From a virus: a DNA stretch of 25,677 nt. The notes below the pieces were generated by a model. The model saw only the letters and a program-made list of their open reading frames with translations. It was not told where the DNA came from and made no database searches. The stretch is from IMG/VR virus record IMGVR_UViG_3300001533_002998, positions 1-25,677 of that record; one strand, written 5' to 3'. This document shows, piece after piece, positions 8,268 to 14,350 of the stretch (position 1 is its first letter; every line of letters begins with the position of its first letter). Position numbers and translations under genes: made by a program.

Positions 8268-8603
8268 TTAAAAATCTTCCTCTAAACCTTCACCAAAAAA
8301 TAGGTCTTCACCTTTATAACTAAATCTGTCTAATTCATTATCTACCCGATGTAAATTCACTTGTTTTGGTGGAGTAAATACCTCTCTCGGTGAAATTTTC
8401 TTCTGCTTAAACCTTTCTCGATAATCAGAAACTCTAGACTCTGCTTTTTTAATACCAGTTTCGGTTTCTTCTTCAATCGAGTAATCACCTAAAACATCCT
8501 CTACTTTACCATTACTAGGTTCAAACTTTGAGACTTTTGTCTCTTTATCATCAACTGGCACTAGATAATACTCTTTGCCATCTAAAACTATTTTTTTATT
8601 CAT
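8268..8603 (-). CDS. Hypothetical acidic protein
   Basis: 111 aa. MNKKIVLDGKEYYLVP begins with a short beta hairpin, followed by a charged, probably disordered middle (SIEEETETGIKKAESRVSDY) and an acidic tail FFGEGLEEDF. No known domain recognised. It sits between the small virion-region genes and the glycan cassette, two bases before the GT4 gene. Its low-complexity, charged character would suit an adaptor, but no function can be supported. Confidence 0.7.
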   Translation of the reverse strand: MNKKIVLDGKEYYLVPVDDKETKVSKFEPSNGKVEDVLGDYSIEEETETGIKKAESRVSDYRERFKQKKISPREVFTPPKQVNLHRVDNELDRFSYKGEDLFFGEGLEEDF

Positions 8604-8608
8604 CTTTC

Positions 8609-8974
8609 TTACTCCATTATTTTCTCAGGATGACGACTTCCCATATGCATAGCCAAATTCATTGGTGTCTTAAAAGTTTGCCCACAATATTTACAAACAA
8701 TTTTACCTGTTGGTTCTTTACTTGCTTCTACTACTCCTTCTTTTTTTTCCTTAACTTCTTCTAAAAAACCATAAATACCCTTCAAATAATCAGCAACATA
8801 ATCAGGAAACTCCAAAGTTTCTCCTGCTTTAATCGACCACTCAAGAGTATTCCCAGTCCACTTAAACTTACCAGTCTTAGAATCAATTAAAGGTTTCCCG
8901 TTCTGGTCAAATTCAATTTCTTCTATCCGATAGTCAATAATATCAAGTTTTGTTGGATTTCTTAGTATCTTCAT
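8609..8974 (-). CDS. C2H2 zinc-finger protein
   Basis: 121 aa. The C-terminus carries one classical finger: CKYCGQTFKTPMNLAMHMGS followed by RH, with spacing C-x2-C-x12-H-x4-H and the aromatic and Leu core positions in place. The N-terminal 75 residues read as a small mixed fold (WTGNTLEWSIKAGETLEFPDYVADYL) joined by a Lys/Glu-rich linker. The start has GGAGGTGA eight bases upstream and overlaps the previous gene by 32 bases. Single C2H2 fingers at the end of small phage proteins are known; here it lies among presumed virion genes, so a structural role is as possible as DNA binding. Confidence 0.75.
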   Translation of the reverse strand: MKILRNPTKLDIIDYRIEEIEFDQNGKPLIDSKTGKFKWTGNTLEWSIKAGETLEFPDYVADYLKGIYGFLEEVKEKKEGVVEASKEPTGKIVCKYCGQTFKTPMNLAMHMGSRHPEKIME

Positions 8975-9167
8975 TCTTTTTCACCTCCTTACTGTAAAGA
9001 CTACTTCTATCAATAATGAAACCGTAAATACTGGTTAAGTGTTTGACCAAAGCTAAACTTTCCTCATCATCACCTAAAACCATACTCCGTTTAGGTAGAA
9101 AAACAATCCTTCTACCTCTAAAATTAGTTTCAACTCTCAGACGGCTGAGATTCTTCAATACCTTCAT
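8943..9167 (-). CDS. Small hypothetical protein
   Basis: 74 aa: MKVLKNLSRLRVETNFRGRR, then IVFLPKRSMVLGDDEESLAL and a Lys/Asp-rich tail. It starts much like the next protein (MKILRN...) and both contain a similar IYGF segment, so the pair may be diverged duplicates. It overlaps its upstream neighbour by 38 bases and the downstream one by 32. No strong ribosome binding site is visible, consistent with translational coupling. Function unknown. Confidence 0.65.
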   Translation of the reverse strand: MKVLKNLSRLRVETNFRGRRIVFLPKRSMVLGDDEESLALVKHLTSIYGFIIDRSSLYSKEVKKNEDTKKSNKT

Positions 9168-9393
9168 GAATTCTTGCCATTATCTCCCTTCTGGCATTAG
9201 CAAACTCTTTAGGATTAACTTTCAAATCACCACGCCAATACAAATCAATAATGTTTTCAATTTGTTCTGTTCTACGAAAAAGGAAATAAACTTTTTGAAG
9301 ATTATGATTATCAATACCATCAACATTAAAACCAGAACATAATAAAGAAGCTGCCAAATTAATATCCGCTGTTTTAATCAGAGGTAAATCCAT
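9130..9393 (-). CDS. DUF5659-like protein
   Basis: 87 aa. IKTADINLAASLLCSGFNVD, then VYFLFRRTEQIENIIDLYWR, GDLKVNPKEFANARREIMARIHE. This follows the pattern I associate with DUF5659: an LAA.LL..GF start, a FxF strand, and a Y..g...v.p..f....r.l...i ending. These small proteins are frequent in metagenomic phages and of unknown function. The family match is from memory and not computed. It lies just after the capsid-associated genes and has a TATAAT box 19 bases before its ATG. Confidence 0.68.
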   Translation of the reverse strand: MDLPLIKTADINLAASLLCSGFNVDGIDNHNLQKVYFLFRRTEQIENIIDLYWRGDLKVNPKEFANARREIMARIHEGIEESQPSES

Positions 9394-9412
9394 TTTAATT
9401 TATCTTATTTTA

Positions 9413-9418
9413 ATTATA
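9413..9418 (-). promoter_or_regulatory. TATAAT box before the DUF5659-like gene
   Basis: The minus strand reads AGTATAATTAAAA, a one-base-shorter version of the GTTATAAT box found in other late gaps. A TTGACA occurs upstream, but only seven bases away, which is too close to serve as a normal -35. The ATG is 19 bases downstream. Confidence 0.3.
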
Positions 9419-9427
9419 CTAAATCTG

Positions 9428-9724
9428 TCAAATATAGGCAATAGCTAATTTTGAACTTGTACCTGTTAAAGTCGCATAACAAGCAGTAGAAAAAACAATT
9501 GGTTTAACAAAAGAAATACTTACACTTCCATATTGAGGTGCTCTTAAAACCCATTTGGCTGTTCCAGAACCATCAGTAGAATTATCTAAAATCACAGTTG
9601 CCCCAGTCGCAGCCGTTCCACCATCTAAAGTAATGGAAGAAATAGCACAAGAAGCAGTTCCATTAACCTGACCACTTTCAGTTAAAACTTTCGAATTATT
9701 TTCTGTTTCTAAATGTATAATCAT
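9428..9724 (-). CDS. Small beta-rich probable virion protein
   Basis: 98 aa with alternating hydrophobic and Ser/Thr/Gly residues (ATVILDNSTDGSGTAKWVLR, GSVSISFVKPIVFST), as expected of an all-beta surface protein. No cleavable signal or membrane helix. It overlaps the stop of the preceding Ser/Thr-tailed paralogue and so is part of the same translational unit. A head decoration or fibre-associated role is inferred from position and composition only. Confidence 0.7.
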   Translation of the reverse strand: MIIHLETENNSKVLTESGQVNGTASCAISSITLDGGTAATGATVILDNSTDGSGTAKWVLRAPQYGSVSISFVKPIVFSTACYATLTGTSSKLAIAYI

Positions 9725-10062
9725 TATGCTCCTGTTGTTGTCGAACTTGAACTGGTACTAGTACTTGTTGACGAACTCGTTGAACTAGATGTACTTGAAC
9801 TTGTACTTGTTGAAGTCACCAAAGTCTCTAACAACCTTACCCAAACTGCTGTTTTTCCACTAGTTTTTGTTTGAACATAAAACATTCCCCGATAAAGCGT
9901 ACTCTTAATAAAAGCCATCTCCCCACCTCTCCATTCAATAATATCAGCATCAACATCAGTTGAACTAACATCATAATAATCATAAGGAGTTGATGGCAAA
10001 ACCGTCACGATTTTAGCGTTTGCTCCTAATGTATTTAATTCATCAAGTTTTGTAAGACCCAT
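9724..10062 (-). CDS. Ser/Thr-tailed virion-type protein, paralogue 3
   Basis: 112 aa. The globular part shares LDELNTLGANAKIVTVLPST, then WRGGEMAFIKS, RGMFYVQTKTSG and WVRLLETLVTSTS with the next two genes upstream. Residues from about 85 to the end are nearly pure Ser and Thr, ending STTTGA. This copy has the longest tail. A good ribosome binding site (GGAGAAT) precedes the ATG. The three genes are clearly tandem duplicates just downstream of the major capsid gene, so decoration protein or short fibre are the best guesses. Ser/Thr-only tails are natural targets for O-glycosylation. Confidence 0.78.
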   Translation of the reverse strand: MGLTKLDELNTLGANAKIVTVLPSTPYDYYDVSSTDVDADIIEWRGGEMAFIKSTLYRGMFYVQTKTSGKTAVWVRLLETLVTSTSTSSSTSSSTSSSTSTSTSSSSTTTGA

Positions 10063-10066
10063 ATTA

Positions 10067-10372
10067 TTATTCTCCTGTTGTCGTGCTACTTGAACTTGTA
10101 CTTGTGCTTGTAGTAGTACTAGTCGAAGTAGCTAATGTTTCTAATAATCTTGTCCAAATAGCCGTTGTACCACTAGTTGATACTTGAACATAAAGCATCC
10201 CACGATAATCACTACTACCTGTTTTCATAAAAGCCATTTCCCCGCCTCTCCACTCAGTTGAATCAACATCATTAGAAGCTACCCCGTAATATTGATACGG
10301 AGCTGTTGGTAAAGCCGTTACGATTTTCGCATTGGCACACATAGCATTTAATTCATCAAATTTTGTTACCAT
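10067..10372 (-). CDS. Ser/Thr-tailed virion-type protein, paralogue 2
   Basis: 101 aa. Same layout as its neighbours: FDELNAMCANAKIVTALPTA, WRGGEMAFMKT, RGMLYVQVSTSG, WTRLLETLATSTS, then a Ser/Thr tail of about 20 residues ending TTTGE. It differs from the other copies mainly in the loop after SNDVDS and in tail length. The ATG is preceded by GGAGAATAATA. The gene is separated from the others by only two to four bases, so the three are co-translated from one message. Confidence 0.78.
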   Translation of the reverse strand: MVTKFDELNAMCANAKIVTALPTAPYQYYGVASNDVDSTEWRGGEMAFMKTGSSDYRGMLYVQVSTSGTTAIWTRLLETLATSTSTTTSTSTSSSSTTTGE

Positions 10373-10374
10373 TA

Positions 10375-10701
10375 TTATTCTCCTGTTGTTGTTGAACTAG
10401 TACTTGTACTAGTACTAGTTGAACTACTTGTAGTAGAGCTTGTACTTGTACTTGTACTAGTAGCTAAAGTTTCTAACAATCTAGCCCAAAGAGCTGTCGT
10501 TCCACTAGTATTCAATTGTAAAAAGAATTGTCCACCATAACTTCCACTTTTAATGAAAGCTAATTCACCACCACGCCACTCTTGATTATTCGTATCATTT
10601 GAAGACACATTCCAATAAATCTCTGGCGAGGTTGGTAAAGCGGTAACAATCTTGGCGTTAGCCGTAATCGCACTAATGTTATCAAATTTTGTTGCACTCA
10701 T
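10375..10701 (-). CDS. Ser/Thr-tailed virion-type protein, paralogue 1
   Basis: 108 aa, the first of the three tandem copies after the capsid gene. FDNISAITANAKIVTALPTS, WRGGELAFIKSG, GGQFFLQLNTSG, WARLLETLATSTS, then about 27 Ser/Thr residues ending TTTGE. The globular part is well conserved among the three while the tail length varies, as expected if tails expand and shrink through the repetitive DNA that encodes them (ACTAGTACTAGTAC-type repeats). The product is presumably exposed on the particle. It follows a terminator-like hairpin at 10711-10771. Confidence 0.78.
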   Translation of the reverse strand: MSATKFDNISAITANAKIVTALPTSPEIYWNVSSNDTNNQEWRGGELAFIKSGSYGGQFFLQLNTSGTTALWARLLETLATSTSTSTSSTTSSSTSTSTSTSSTTTGE

Positions 10702-10710
10702 ATTTTTCCT

Positions 10711-10771
10711 ATAAAAAACAAAAAAGCTGGACTAACCCGAAGAGCATGGATGGCTCTTCTTGCTCTCCAGC
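10711..10771 (-). terminator. Terminator-like double hairpin after the capsid gene
   Basis: On the minus strand an outer stem GCTGGA/TCCAGC (10766-10771 with 10726-10731) encloses an inner perfect stem GAAGAGC/GCTCTTC with a 7-base loop. The outer stem is followed at once by six Ts, a G and six more Ts. Stem plus U-tract is the layout of an intrinsic terminator. Since the operon goes on, it is probably partial, lowering transcription after the abundant capsid gene. Confidence 0.7.
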
Positions 10772-10801
10772 ATGATTTATGCGTTTTACTAATTGTTAAG
10801 T

Positions 10802-11719
10802 TTAGCTAGAATACTCAGTTGCGTCTCCTTGAGACCCCCAGAAACCTCTCCAGTCTGACCAACCAGCAGAAAATCTGACTCGGACTTTGTAAAGAGCCGC
10901 ATCAGAATCAAAATTAAAGTCGTTTTTAAATTCAGGTCGAATTCTCCAGAACCAATTTAGAGCTTTATTACGAGAATCAGCTAAAAACCAAGCTGTTGAA
11001 GAAGTAATATATCTCCAGAAAATGTTTTTGAAAACACCTTCGTAAATATTGACATCATTATTAGCTGTTCCAGGTCGTAGAGAAGAACCAGTCATAATTT
11101 GAATTGTCTTACGCAAATCAATTGGAGCAATAATTGTATCAGCTTTAAAGCTAACAACCTGTCCTTTATCATTTAGAGCTTTCTCCAAAGCTAGTCGCCC
11201 TGTTTCCAAGTTAGTTTCTGAAAAAACAATACTAGTTGAAGAAGCATTAGATTGTGAACTTCCACCATCAGCTCGAGTATGGTCAGTTGAACAAAGCGGT
11301 TTACCATCACCATAACTGGTGTAAGAAGTACTAAAAGCATTATTCAAAATATCAGCAGCCACATCTTCAGTCGTATAAACAACCGATTTTGCTAATGCTT
11401 TAGGCATTGCTGCGATTACATTATTCTGGTCATCTTCTACTAATTCCTGTGAAACTTTGAAACCTTTAGTATATTTCAAATGAGCATAAGTTGTCTTGTA
11501 CATTTTAACTGGGTCTTCATAATCTAAAGCTCCCAATTCAGAAGTTTGAACCATTTTACCAAAACCAGTAGTTGCTGAATCAACCTCAGAATCCTTACTA
11601 GAAGTTAAAACATCAAAAACCATCGGCATGACCTGTGGTTCATCATCATACCTGTCAAAGAATATCTTCCTTATGGAAGGGTCTAGTTCGTCTGCGAAAT
11701 TTCCTCTTATTGCTGCCAT
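10802..11719 (-). CDS. Major capsid protein, Mu gpT-like
   Basis: 305 aa. MAAIRGNFADELDPSIRKIF, the GKPLCSTDHTRADGG segment (compare GKPLFSxxHxN in gpT-like heads), the LNDKGQVVSFKADTIIAPID region, and a C-terminal WFWRIRPEFKNDFNFDSDAA segment are what I associate with the Mu F/gpT-like major head subunit, an HK97-fold protein. Length fits the family. Its place after scaffold and head proteins and well downstream of the portal is typical. The ATG has AAGGA about seven bases upstream and a GTTATAAT box 18 bases before it. Confidence is high for the role, moderate for the exact family. Confidence 0.82.
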   Translation of the reverse strand: MAAIRGNFADELDPSIRKIFFDRYDDEPQVMPMVFDVLTSSKDSEVDSATTGFGKMVQTSELGALDYEDPVKMYKTTYAHLKYTKGFKVSQELVEDDQNNVIAAMPKALAKSVVYTTEDVAADILNNAFSTSYTSYGDGKPLCSTDHTRADGGSSQSNASSTSIVFSETNLETGRLALEKALNDKGQVVSFKADTIIAPIDLRKTIQIMTGSSLRPGTANNDVNIYEGVFKNIFWRYITSSTAWFLADSRNKALNWFWRIRPEFKNDFNFDSDAALYKVRVRFSAGWSDWRGFWGSQGDATEYSS

Positions 11720-11737
11720 GTTTTTTCCTTAGATTTA

Positions 11738-11743
11738 ATTATA
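11738..11743 (-). promoter_or_regulatory. GTTATAAT box before the capsid gene
   Basis: The minus strand reads AAGTTATAATTAAA, identical over 14 bases to the copy before the portal gene. It lies in the 38-base gap before the capsid ATG. There is no clear -35, so an extended or activator-dependent -10 would be needed if it is a late promoter. Confidence 0.4.
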
Positions 11744-11757
11744 ACTTATAAACCAAA

Positions 11758-12306
11758 TTACGCTTCGATACCTGAGGTATCAACTGTTCCGCCACAGTTC
11801 TGTGCCCAGAAAGATTCAACAATCTGGAAAAGACCCTTTGAAGCGTCTCCATCGCCATCTGGGTCTCTTTCAATTAATCGAACTGTGCTTATAATAGAAT
11901 CGCTACCGCTTCCACCATCAACATCATTCTCATCATTAACATCAAAGTATTGGAACATCATTGAGGCGGTTAAACTAGAATCAGCGTCATTGTAGAAAAG
12001 ATAATTACCCAAAGCGGGGATGTATTGAACTTCGTAATACTTAGTCGCATCTGTAGTATTGTCTGAATCAGTTGTCCAAGTGTCAGTTGTTCCAGAGTCA
12101 GGGTCAACTGGTAGACCATTCCTATCAACAACTGCCAAAACTACACCCAACACCAAATTACCAGCTGTTACTAAAGCAGCGTTACCATCAGCGTCAACAC
12201 GAATTAAATCACCTTTTTGAAACTCAGTGGAGTCATTAGCTAAAAGAGACATCACTTGATGTTCGTTAGTTCCGTCTATTTGTTTGCGAAAAGAAAATCC
12301 TGACAT
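11758..12306 (-). CDS. Head protein, probable decoration or stabilisation protein
   Basis: 182 aa. The N-terminal half (EFQKGDLIRVDADGNAALVT, then AGNLVLGVVLAVVDRNGLPV) reads as a beta barrel like the DUF2190 and decoration-type proteins often found just before phage capsid genes. The rest is rich in Asp, Ser and Gly with little helix, and there is an acidic ERDPDGDGD loop. It lies between the scaffold-like gene and the capsid gene. Role inferred from fold pattern and order. It has the best promoter of the late region just upstream (12326-12354). Confidence 0.7.
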   Translation of the reverse strand: MSGFSFRKQIDGTNEHQVMSLLANDSTEFQKGDLIRVDADGNAALVTAGNLVLGVVLAVVDRNGLPVDPDSGTTDTWTTDSDNTTDATKYYEVQYIPALGNYLFYNDADSSLTASMMFQYFDVNDENDVDGGSGSDSIISTVRLIERDPDGDGDASKGLFQIVESFWAQNCGGTVDTSGIEA

Positions 12307-12325
12307 TTTTAATTACCTGCTTTAT

Positions 12326-12354
12326 ATTATAACAGGATAAGCAAGCATTTCCAA
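12326..12354 (-). promoter_or_regulatory. Late-region promoter, extended -10
   Basis: On the minus strand TTGGAA (12349-12354), 17 bases, then TATAAT (12326-12331), preceded by TGT, giving an extended -10 (TGTTATAAT). This is the only GTTATAAT copy with a fair -35 at the correct spacing. It would start transcription a few bases before the ribosome binding site of the 182-aa head gene. Confidence 0.55.
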
Positions 12355-12379
12355 ATAAGTAATCAAAATTAGCTTCAAA

Positions 12380-13207
12380 TTACTTTTCTTCTTTTACTTT
12401 TTCCTCAGCTTTTGAAGGAGTAGTTGCTTCTTTTTCTTGAGAAAAATATTTTTCCTTAGCTTTCTCAACATCAACTCCTAACTTCTCTGCCCACTTTTTT
12501 TGACCAGTTGTCAAATCTTTGTTTTCTCCTTCACTTCTTAAACTACTGCTTCCCATTGTCGGCATAGTTGCCTGGTCATTTCCCCTAGCTTGAGTAAAAC
12601 CTTCCAACTTACCTTCTTCTCTCAACTTTTCAGCGTGAGTAGAAACAAAAGCCCTTTCCAAACTTTTACCTAACATTGGTAAGGGCACATTTTTAACTGA
12701 CTGACCAAAATCATTCAAGAAACCTTCAATTTTTTTTCTTGCCTCTTTTCTTTCCTCATCCTTCAATTTACTAATCCCGTATCTATCCTCAAAATCGTTA
12801 ATAATTCTTTCTCTTTGAGAAACTTCCACGCCACTTACTCTTGAGTCAATTTCTTTAAATTCGCCTGAAGACTGAGAAGGAGTTTTTTTCTCCTCTGGCT
12901 TTTGTTCCTGTTGCTGACCAGATTTTTGTCCTTCTCCCACCATACCATATTGTTTTTTGAGTTGTGATTGAAAGGCTTCCCGAAGTTCAGGGCTAAACGC
13001 AATGGTGTTAATAACAACTGACGCACCATCAATAAACTCCTTGTAGGAACTAACTGTTTCACCTAATTCACCTAGCTTTTTTTCAAGCTTGGCAACTTTA
13101 TCTTCAGAATCTTGATTATCTGGAGTAGTTTTTCCTTGAGTTTTTTGGCTGTCATCTTGACCACCATCATCATCCTTTTTCTTTTTTTCTTCTTTTTTTT
13201 CTGCCAC
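12380..13207 (-). CDS. Scaffold-like protein
   Basis: 275 aa, GTG start (13205-13207) with a GGGGGTGA-rich site upstream. The N-terminus is almost all Lys, Glu, Asp and Gln (AEKKEEKKKKDDDGGQDDSQ), then a predicted coiled coil (KVAKLEKKLGELGETVSSYK), a Gln/Lys-rich linker, a helical core (RIINDFEDRYGISKLKDEER) and another Lys/Glu-rich tail. High charge, coiled coils and position just before the head genes are the marks of a capsid scaffold. No protease is seen in the window, so it may leave the head uncleaved. A GTTATAAT box and a hairpin precede it. Confidence 0.68.
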   Translation of the reverse strand: MAEKKEEKKKKDDDGGQDDSQKTQGKTTPDNQDSEDKVAKLEKKLGELGETVSSYKEFIDGASVVINTIAFSPELREAFQSQLKKQYGMVGEGQKSGQQQEQKPEEKKTPSQSSGEFKEIDSRVSGVEVSQRERIINDFEDRYGISKLKDEERKEARKKIEGFLNDFGQSVKNVPLPMLGKSLERAFVSTHAEKLREEGKLEGFTQARGNDQATMPTMGSSSLRSEGENKDLTTGQKKWAEKLGVDVEKAKEKYFSQEKEATTPSKAEEKVKEEK

Positions 13208-13229
13208 TTGGGTTATTCACCCCCTCTCC

Positions 13230-13258
13230 GTTGGACACCAGCAGTGGTGCTCCCCAAC
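13230..13258 (-). promoter_or_regulatory. Hairpin in the scaffold gene leader
   Basis: On the minus strand GTTGG and CACCA pair with TGGTG and CCAAC around a CTGC loop, with a small interior bulge. The hairpin sits about 12 bases before the ribosome binding site of the GTG-started scaffold-like gene, with no T-run after it, so it is more likely to protect or tune the message than to end it. Confidence 0.5.
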
Positions 13259-13270
13259 TTGGTTTAACTA

Positions 13271-13276
13271 ATTATA
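13271..13276 (-). promoter_or_regulatory. GTTATAAT box before the scaffold-like gene
   Basis: The minus strand reads AATGTTATAATTAG, an extended -10 (TGTTATAAT) without a good -35. It stands 63 bases before the GTG start, so a transcript from it would include the hairpin at 13230-13258. Confidence 0.4.
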
Positions 13277-13296
13277 ACATTAAAAACAAATTTAAG

Positions 13297-13434
13297 CTAT
13301 TTTTTACGTTTTGGTCTCCACGATGTTTTCTTTTGCATCGTTCCATAAATATATTTTCTTGCCCTCTTACTAGTTGTTGAACCAAATTTTTTTCTTGCTT
13401 GCGATTTTAATTTTCTCTCCATCGCTTTCGGCAT
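13297..13434 (-). CDS. 45-aa basic micro-protein
   Basis: Starts MPKAMERKLKSQARKKFGST, contains RARKYIYGTM and ends WRPKRKK. A strong ribosome binding site (GGAGGTGA) overlaps the stop of the transglycosylase gene. Small proteins with an MPK start and a YGTM...W.P.. ending occur widely in metagenomic phage head regions, to my recollection, but no function is known to me. Very high Lys/Arg content suggests DNA or scaffold binding. It may be paralogous to the 35-aa protein at 1915-2022. Confidence 0.72.
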   Translation of the reverse strand: MPKAMERKLKSQARKKFGSTTSKRARKYIYGTMQKKTSWRPKRKK

Positions 13435-13440
13435 TTATTC

Positions 13441-14061
13441 TCACCTCCCTATTCTGCCTAAAACCTCTTGAGCATAAGGCTGACCACCTTGAAGATTACC
13501 TAAACCAGCATTATATCCAGACAAAGCATCTAAATAATCAGGATGTACTTCTCCTTGATTAGGATAAGGATTACCCAAATTATAAAGTAGTTCCTTCAAA
13601 ATCCTCGCTGCTTCGTGAATAGCATACTCAGGGTCATTTTCCAATCGCCAAGCATATTCTTCCAAACTTGTAGCTCCTGTTCCCGTATCCCCCCAATGAA
13701 GTTCTGGTATAATCTGGGAAATCCCTCTTTCCCCAGACGCCCCCCTTACTGGCTCATAACCATAACCACCTGTTTCCTGAGCCAATAGAGAAGCAAGAAC
13801 ACTAGGGTCTAGCCTATAATTCCTCGCTTCACTTTCAATCGTTGGTCTTAAATTTTCAGGAATTGGTGGTTTCTCACCTTGACCATATTCATAAATAGGA
13901 CTTGGTGTTGGCGTTGGCATTGGCGTTGGTGTTGGTGTTGTTGCTTGACCAATCGGAGGAGCATATTTCTGAGCCACTAAACCATTACCCCCTTTAATAA
14001 CCAAAGGCTGATTCCAACCTCTAACGTATTCACCTAATTTTCCTAAAAGGTCTTCAAACAT
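13441..14061 (-). CDS. Lytic transglycosylase (SLT/lysozyme-like fold)
   Basis: 206 aa. The C-terminal domain shows the goose-lysozyme/SLT pattern: SVLASLLAQETGG with candidate catalytic Glu96, GERGISQIIPELH (110-122) and ALSGYNAG (179-186). It would cut peptidoglycan glycan strands. The N-terminal 40 residues (LLGKLGEYVRGWNQPL) have no signal peptide, and a Thr-Pro repeat (TPTPTPMPTPTPSP) links the two parts. Placed inside the head gene cluster rather than beside a holin, it is more likely a virion-associated enzyme for DNA entry than the host-lysis enzyme. It overlaps the upstream gene by 8 bases. Confidence 0.82.
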   Translation of the reverse strand: MFEDLLGKLGEYVRGWNQPLVIKGGNGLVAQKYAPPIGQATTPTPTPMPTPTPSPIYEYGQGEKPPIPENLRPTIESEARNYRLDPSVLASLLAQETGGYGYEPVRGASGERGISQIIPELHWGDTGTGATSLEEYAWRLENDPEYAIHEAARILKELLYNLGNPYPNQGEVHPDYLDALSGYNAGLGNLQGGQPYAQEVLGRIGR

Positions 14062-14350
14062 TCTTCTTTTTTTCTTCCATCTCGTCTAATTTCTTACCTG
14101 CTTTTTCAATTGCCCTTACAAAAGTTCTCAATCCAACCGCCTGTCCAATCAATTCAGCATGACGGGAAACAAAGTTAGGTAAAGTTTCATCTAATCTGAA
14201 AGATACTTTCTGTAAATTCAAGATGTATCTGTTTATCCACCGCTTGGCAATTGCCCATTCCACCTTCTCTTTCAAATTAGCCAAAACTTCCAACTCTTCC
14301 AATGGTGTTTTAATTTTTTGAGGTTTGTCTAAATCTTTTTTTGCCATCAA
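14054..14350 (-). CDS. Small hypothetical head-region protein
   Basis: 98 aa, mostly helical: TPLEELEVLANLKEKVEWAI, AKRWINRYILNLQKVSFRLD and a Lys/Glu-rich end. It lies between portal and transglycosylase, overlapping the portal stop by 4 bases and the next gene by 8. No family recognised. A structural or chaperone role in the head is only a guess from place. Confidence 0.7.
   Translation of the reverse strand: MMAKKDLDKPQKIKTPLEELEVLANLKEKVEWAIAKRWINRYILNLQKVSFRLDETLPNFVSRHAELIGQAVGLRTFVRAIEKAGKKLDEMEEKKKNV

Noticed and set aside
9404-9440. TTGACA followed by TATAAT on the minus strand.
   Set aside because: Only seven bases separate them, too few for a sigma70 promoter, so I list only the TATAAT box and at low confidence.
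9740-10480. Short repeated DNA words that could suggest a CRISPR-like or satellite array.
   Set aside because: The repeats are codons of Ser/Thr tails in frame with three paralogous genes; there are no spacers of even length.
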